A DNA stretch of 54,011 nucleotides, from positions 1 through 54,011 of the forward strand of contig NZ_JAAZTS010000022.1 of NCBI RefSeq assembly GCF_019239235.1, read 5' to 3'. Positions 50,009-54,011 of the stretch are shown here, in pieces. The stretch comes from Caecibacteroides pullorum. Its GTDB lineage: Bacteria; Bacteroidota; Bacteroidia; Bacteroidales; Bacteroidaceae. Both the position numbers and the translations under genes were made by a program. The number at the start of each line of letters is the position of its first letter. Position 1 is the stretch's first letter. The notes under the pieces were generated by a model. That model did no database searches. It saw only the letters and a list, made by a program, of their open reading frames with translations, and was not told the origin of the DNA.

Positions 50009-52540
50009 ATGCTTGAACAAGACAGAATTATAAAGATTAACATCGAGGAGGAAATGAAGTCATCGTACATTGACTACTCCATGTCGGTCATTGTTTCGCG
50101 TGCCCTTCCGGATGTTAGAGATGGTTTTAAGCCTGTTCACCGAAGAATTCTTTTCGGTATGATGGGGCTGGGAAATACGTCGGACAAACCTTATAAGAAA
50201 TCGGCCAGAGTAGTAGGTGAAGTGTTGGGTAAGTACCACCCGCACGGCGACTCGTCCGTCTATGGCGCATTGGTACGTATGGCACAACCGTGGGCCATGC
50301 GCTACATGCTGGTAGACGGCCAGGGCAACTACGGCTCGGTAGACGGCGACAATGCAGCGGCCATGCGTTACACGGAGTGCCGCCTGCAGAAGATCGGTGA
50401 AGACATGATGCAGGACCTCGACAAGGAAACCGTCGACATGCAGAACAACTTCGACGACTCCCTCCAGGAGCCCACCGTGATGCCTACACGCATCCCGAAC
50501 CTGCTGGTAAACGGTGCTTCAGGTATTGCCGTCGGTATGGCCACCAATATGCCTACACATAACCTCTCGGAGGTGATCGACGCTTGTGTAGCCTACATTG
50601 ACAACAACGATATCGAAATAGAGGAGTTGATGAACTACGTCAAGGCTCCTGACTTCCCCACAGGAGGTTACATCTATGGTATGAGCGGTGTACGCGAAGC
50701 CTATCTGACGGGACGTGGTCGCGTAGTGATGCGTGCCAAGGCCGAGATTGAAACTGGGCAGACGCATGACAAGATTGTCGTTACCGAAATACCTTATGGC
50801 GTAAACAAGGCTGAGCTCATCAAGAGCATCGCCGACCTGGCCAACGAGAAGAAAATCGAAGGCATCACAAACGCCAACGACGAATCCGACCGCGAAGGTA
50901 TGCGCATCGTCATCGACGTGAAGCGCGATGCCAACGCCAGCGTAGTGCTGAACAAGCTCTACAAGATGACTATGCTCCAGACATCGTTTGGCGTGAACAA
51001 CGTGGCACTGGTACACGGACGTCCGCGTCTGCTGAACCTGAAAGAGCTCATCAAATACTTCGTAGAGCATCGTCACGACGTCGTTATCCGCCGCACGCAG
51101 TTCGACCTACGCAAGGCTAAGGAACGTGCCCACATTCTGGAAGGTTTGATCATCGCTTCGGACAATATCGACGAAGTAATCCGCATCATCCGTGCCGCCA
51201 AGACGCCAGCTGATGCTATTACGGGCCTGATGGAGCGTTTCCAACTGACTGAGATACAGAGCCGTGCCATCGTCGAGATGCGTCTGCGCCAACTCACAGG
51301 CCTGATGCAAGACCAACTGCACGCCGAATACGAGGAAATCAAGAAACAGATTGCTTACCTGGAGGAAATCCTGGTGAACGACGAGCTTTGCCGTAAGGTC
51401 ATCAAGGACGAACTCATCGAGGTGAAAGAAAAATACGGCGACGAGCGCCGCTCCGAAATCGTGTATTCTTCCGAGGAATTCAACCCCGAAGACTTCTACG
51501 CCGACGACGAGATGATTATCACCATCTCGCACATGGGCTACATCAAGCGTACGCCGCTGAGCGAATTCCGTGCACAGAACCGTGGTGGGGTAGGCTCCAA
51601 AGGTTCTGAAACCCGCGATGAGGACTTCGTAGAGCACATCTATCCGGCCACGATGCACAACACCATGATGTTCTTTACCCAAAAAGGTAAATGCTACTGG
51701 CTGAAAGTGTACGAAATACCCGAAGGTTCGAAGAACTCGAAGGGACGAGCCATCCAGAATCTGTTGAACATCGACTCCGACGATGCTGTCAATGCCTACC
51801 TGCGCGTGAAGAACCTGAACGATCAGGAATTCATCAACAGCCACTACGTGCTGTTCTGCACCAAGAACGGTGTCATTAAGAAGACCTTGCTCGAACAGTA
51901 TTCTCGTCCACGCCAAAACGGTGTGAACGCCATCACCATCCGCGAAGACGACCGCGTCATCGAAGTTCGCATGACCAATGGTGACAATGAAATCATCATC
52001 GCCAACCGCAACGGACGCGCCATCCGCTTCCACGAAAGTGCCGTACGTGTCATGGGCCGTACCGCAACAGGTGTACGCGGCATGACCCTCGACGAAGACG
52101 GACAGGACGAAGTTGTCGGCATGATCTGCATCAAAGACCCTGAGGCAGAAACCATTATGGTCGTTTCTGAGCAGGGATACGGCAAACGTTCGGACATCGA
52201 GGACTACCGCAAGACCAACCGTGGTGGCAAGGGTGTGAAGACCATCAGTATCACCGAGAAGACAGGTAAGCTTGTGGCAATCAAGTCTGTAACGGATGAG
52301 AACGATCTGATGATCATCAACAAGTCTGGTATCACCATTCGTCTGAAAGTAGCCGACGTACGTATCATGGGCCGTGCTACGCAGGGAGTACGTCTTATCA
52401 ATCTGGAGAAACGAAATGACGAGATTGGCTCCGTTTGTAAGGTAACTTCAGAAACAGAGGAAGATGAACCACAGGACGAGAACCTGCCAGAGAATGAAAA
52501 CAACGTTGAAAACGCTGAAAATGAAACTAATAATGAATAA
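50009..52540 (+). CDS. gyrA: DNA gyrase subunit A
   Basis: An 843-residue type II topoisomerase subunit. Catalytic Tyr121 is in [11 protein letters not shown]. The quinolone-determining region reads [17 protein letters not shown], with Ser82 (E. coli Ser83) retained and Gly86 at the position of E. coli Asp87. The C-terminal beta-pinwheel has several GYxxR-like blades and a GyrA-box-like stretch ([15 protein letters not shown]). The acidic tail (about the last 30 residues) is rich in Glu and Asn. A -7-like TACTTTAG lies about 60 bases upstream. It is followed by a TPR protein after 40 bases. Confidence 0.97.
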   Translation: MLEQDRIIKINIEEEMKSSYIDYSMSVIVSRALPDVRDGFKPVHRRILFGMMGLGNTSDKPYKKSARVVGEVLGKYHPHGDSSVYGALVRMAQPWAMRYMLVDGQGNYGSVDGDNAAAMRYTECRLQKIGEDMMQDLDKETVDMQNNFDDSLQEPTVMPTRIPNLLVNGASGIAVGMATNMPTHNLSEVIDACVAYIDNNDIEIEELMNYVKAPDFPTGGYIYGMSGVREAYLTGRGRVVMRAKAEIETGQTHDKIVVTEIPYGVNKAELIKSIADLANEKKIEGITNANDESDREGMRIVIDVKRDANASVVLNKLYKMTMLQTSFGVNNVALVHGRPRLLNLKELIKYFVEHRHDVVIRRTQFDLRKAKERAHILEGLIIASDNIDEVIRIIRAAKTPADAITGLMERFQLTEIQSRAIVEMRLRQLTGLMQDQLHAEYEEIKKQIAYLEEILVNDELCRKVIKDELIEVKEKYGDERRSEIVYSSEEFNPEDFYADDEMIITISHMGYIKRTPLSEFRAQNRGGVGSKGSETRDEDFVEHIYPATMHNTMMFFTQKGKCYWLKVYEIPEGSKNSKGRAIQNLLNIDSDDAVNAYLRVKNLNDQEFINSHYVLFCTKNGVIKKTLLEQYSRPRQNGVNAITIREDDRVIEVRMTNGDNEIIIANRNGRAIRFHESAVRVMGRTATGVRGMTLDEDGQDEVVGMICIKDPEAETIMVVSEQGYGKRSDIEDYRKTNRGGKGVKTISITEKTGKLVAIKSVTDENDLMIINKSGITIRLKVADVRIMGRATQGVRLINLEKRNDEIGSVCKVTSETEEDEPQDENLPENENNVENAENETNNE

Positions 52541-52580
52541 GAATAGACAACATAGTTCTAATTTAAACTTTTCTACAATC

Positions 52581-53861
52581 ATGAAAAAAGTATTATTTAC
52601 AGCTGCTTTGCTGCTTGTTGCAGGCTTTACCTTTGCCCAAGAGAAGTCAGTAAAAGAAGCTAAAAAGATGGCAAGTGCAGTACAACCTGATTTTGCCAAA
52701 GCAGAAGAACTGATCAATCAAGCTTTAACCAATCCTGAAACAAAGGATCAGGCTGAAACTTGGAATGTAGCTGGTTTCATCCAGAAGAGAAGAAGCGAAA
52801 AGGAAATGGAAAATGCTTACCTGAGAAAGCCGTATGACACACTTCAGGTGTACAACAGCGCATTGAACATGTGCCAGTACTATTTCAAGTGTGATGAATT
52901 GGCACAGATTCCCAATGAAAAGGGTAAGATCAAGAACAAGTACAGAAAAGCCAATTCAAGTGCTATCTTGGCAGAACGTGGTAATCTGATTAACGGTGGT
53001 ATTCAGTACTACAACATGTATCTGGGAAATGAAAACAAAGAAGACGGAAAGAAAGCATTAAGTTTCTTCGGTACATATGTAGATATCGCCGGCAATCCTA
53101 TGTTTGCTGAAAACGAGGCAGTTAAGGCTGACACTTTGCTGCCGCAAATCGCATATTACGCAGCTATGGTAGCCACTCGTTTGGAAGACTATCCCAGCGT
53201 ATTGAAATATGCTCCGTACGCAAAAGAAGATAAAGAAGTTGGTAAGTATGCCATGGAATTTATCTCTTCAGCATTGAAAGCTCAAGGTGAAACAGACAAA
53301 TGGGTAGCTTCACTGCAAGAAGGTGTGCAAAAATATCCTGACCATCAGTTCTTCTTTGGTAATCTGATTGATTACTACAGCAACAATAACAAATATGATG
53401 AAGCTATGAAGTTTGCTGATGATATGCTGGCTAAGGATCCGAATAACACATTCTATCTGTATGTAAAGGGTTATCTGTATCACAATCAGTATAATACTTT
53501 AAAAGAACAGAAGAAAGATGCTGAAGCTGCTGCAGCTTTGGAGAAAGCCATTGAATTCTATCAGAAGACCACAGAAATTGATCCTAATTATGCAGAAGCA
53601 TATTCTAACTTAGGTTTGGTTTACTGTCTGCAAGCTCAAGACTTTTCTGAGAAGTCTACAACTGACGTAAACGATCCGAAGTATAGAGAAGATCAAGAAG
53701 CATTAAAAGTCTTCTATGAAAAAGCAAAACCTTGCTACGAGAAAGCAAGACAATTACAACCCGAAAGAAAAGAACTGTGGCTGAACGGTCTTTACAGAGT
53801 TTATTACAATCTGCAAATGGGTGCTGAATTTGAAGAAATCGAGAAGCTTGGTAATTTCTAA
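52581..53861 (+). CDS. Secreted tetratricopeptide-repeat protein downstream of gyrA
   Basis: A 426-residue protein with a signal peptide (MKKVLFTAALLLVAGFTFAQ) and several helical TPR-like repeats, clearest in YYSNNNKYDEAMKFADDMLA, then DPNNTFYLYVKGYLYHNQ, and EIDPNYAEAYSNLGLVY. Likely periplasmic or outer-membrane associated, acting as a protein-interaction scaffold. The longer upstream frame from 52464 overlaps gyrA and lacks a signal peptide, so ATG 52581 was used. It probably shares the gyrA transcript. Base composition is lower in GC than gyrA. Function unknown. Confidence 0.85.
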   Translation: MKKVLFTAALLLVAGFTFAQEKSVKEAKKMASAVQPDFAKAEELINQALTNPETKDQAETWNVAGFIQKRRSEKEMENAYLRKPYDTLQVYNSALNMCQYYFKCDELAQIPNEKGKIKNKYRKANSSAILAERGNLINGGIQYYNMYLGNENKEDGKKALSFFGTYVDIAGNPMFAENEAVKADTLLPQIAYYAAMVATRLEDYPSVLKYAPYAKEDKEVGKYAMEFISSALKAQGETDKWVASLQEGVQKYPDHQFFFGNLIDYYSNNNKYDEAMKFADDMLAKDPNNTFYLYVKGYLYHNQYNTLKEQKKDAEAAAALEKAIEFYQKTTEIDPNYAEAYSNLGLVYCLQAQDFSEKSTTDVNDPKYREDQEALKVFYEKAKPCYEKARQLQPERKELWLNGLYRVYYNLQMGAEFEEIEKLGNF

Positions 53862-53905
53862 AATTTGCTTTGATTTGTAACAGCAATTAATTTATATAAT
53901 AGAAT

Positions 53906-53934
53906 GAAGGTGTGTCAAAAAGCACACCTTCTTT
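53906..53934 (+). terminator. First terminator after the TPR gene
   Basis: GAAGGTGTG (53906-53914) pairs with CACACCTTC (53923-53931), followed by TTTG. Confidence 0.8.
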
Positions 53935-53942
53935 GTTTAGCA

Positions 53943-53977
53943 CAAAGCCCCGACTTTCACAAGCTGGGGCTTTGTTA
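53943..53977 (+). terminator. Second terminator after the TPR gene
   Basis: CAAAGCCCC (53943-53951) pairs with GGGGCTTTG (53966-53974), followed by TTATT. Two hairpins in a row end the gyrA-TPR transcript. Confidence 0.75.
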
Positions 53978-54011
53978 TTACCTAAAGATTTTGTATCTTT
54001 AAGCCTAAAGA

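Noticed and set aside
52464..52580. Extended N-terminus of the TPR protein
   Set aside because: It overlaps gyrA and removes the signal peptide from the N-terminus; ATG 52581 fits an exported protein.

Overview
The window is chromosomal DNA from a member of the Bacteroidales, most likely Bacteroides or a close relative such as Phocaeicola. The main evidence is the promoter style: many intergenic regions carry the Bacteroidetes -7 box TAnnTTTG (often TATCTTTG or TACTTTTG), in the best cases 18-20 bases after a TTTG-like -33 box. Family content agrees: GLPGLI protein, carboxypeptidase-regulatory-domain outer-membrane proteins, short AMP nucleosidase, DUF3987/DUF5675 cassette, TPR protein after gyrA. 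No rRNA, CRISPR array, transposase or integrase was seen. One tRNA (Arg, anticodon ACG) is present.

Layout. 1-1950: end of an accessory cassette (DUF3987 ATPase-like protein, DUF5675 protein) containing dispersed repeats. 1954-6173: hexuronate catabolism, uxaC divergent from a LacI-type regulator followed by uxaB. 6174-11968: an ABC transporter with two paralogous FtsX/MacB-type permeases around one ATPase, behind a predicted sigma-54 promoter with two helically phased palindromes. 12068-21255: housekeeping and small metabolic genes (MATE pump, HAD phosphatase, panB plus MFS protein, relA/spoT homologue plus dgkA, HsdR_N-like protein, NTF2-like protein with divergent HxlR regulator, radical SAM protein). 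21420-28177: an AraC regulator and an envelope module in which a two-component system is divergent from a GLPGLI protein and an outer-membrane barrel protein. 28614-37542: core genes amn-holA, an XRE regulator behind an AT-rich kilobase, pyrK-pyrD, trmD, ligA and dapA. 37738-40384: an unrecognised three-gene operon with a surface-lipoprotein HExxH (zincin-like) protein and two paralogous secreted proteins. 40581-53861: tRNA-Arg, a patatin/OMP85-like protein with a small membrane protein, htpG, clpC, a frameshifted lipoprotein gene, a small membrane protein, gyrA and a TPR protein.

The most striking non-coding theme is at least six different short intergenic hairpin/iterated repeat families (units of about 7, 11, 22 or 23 bases, usually with inverted halves). 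One family occurs twice at exactly the same length in the ABC operon, on either side of the ATPase gene, and a third copy lies in frame inside the first coding region. The most interesting protein-level candidate for an undescribed system is the zincin-lipoprotein operon at 37738-40384. The best supported regulatory novelty is the sigma-54 promoter and its enhancer-like palindromes upstream of the FtsX operon. All family assignments were made by reading the sequence, without database searches.
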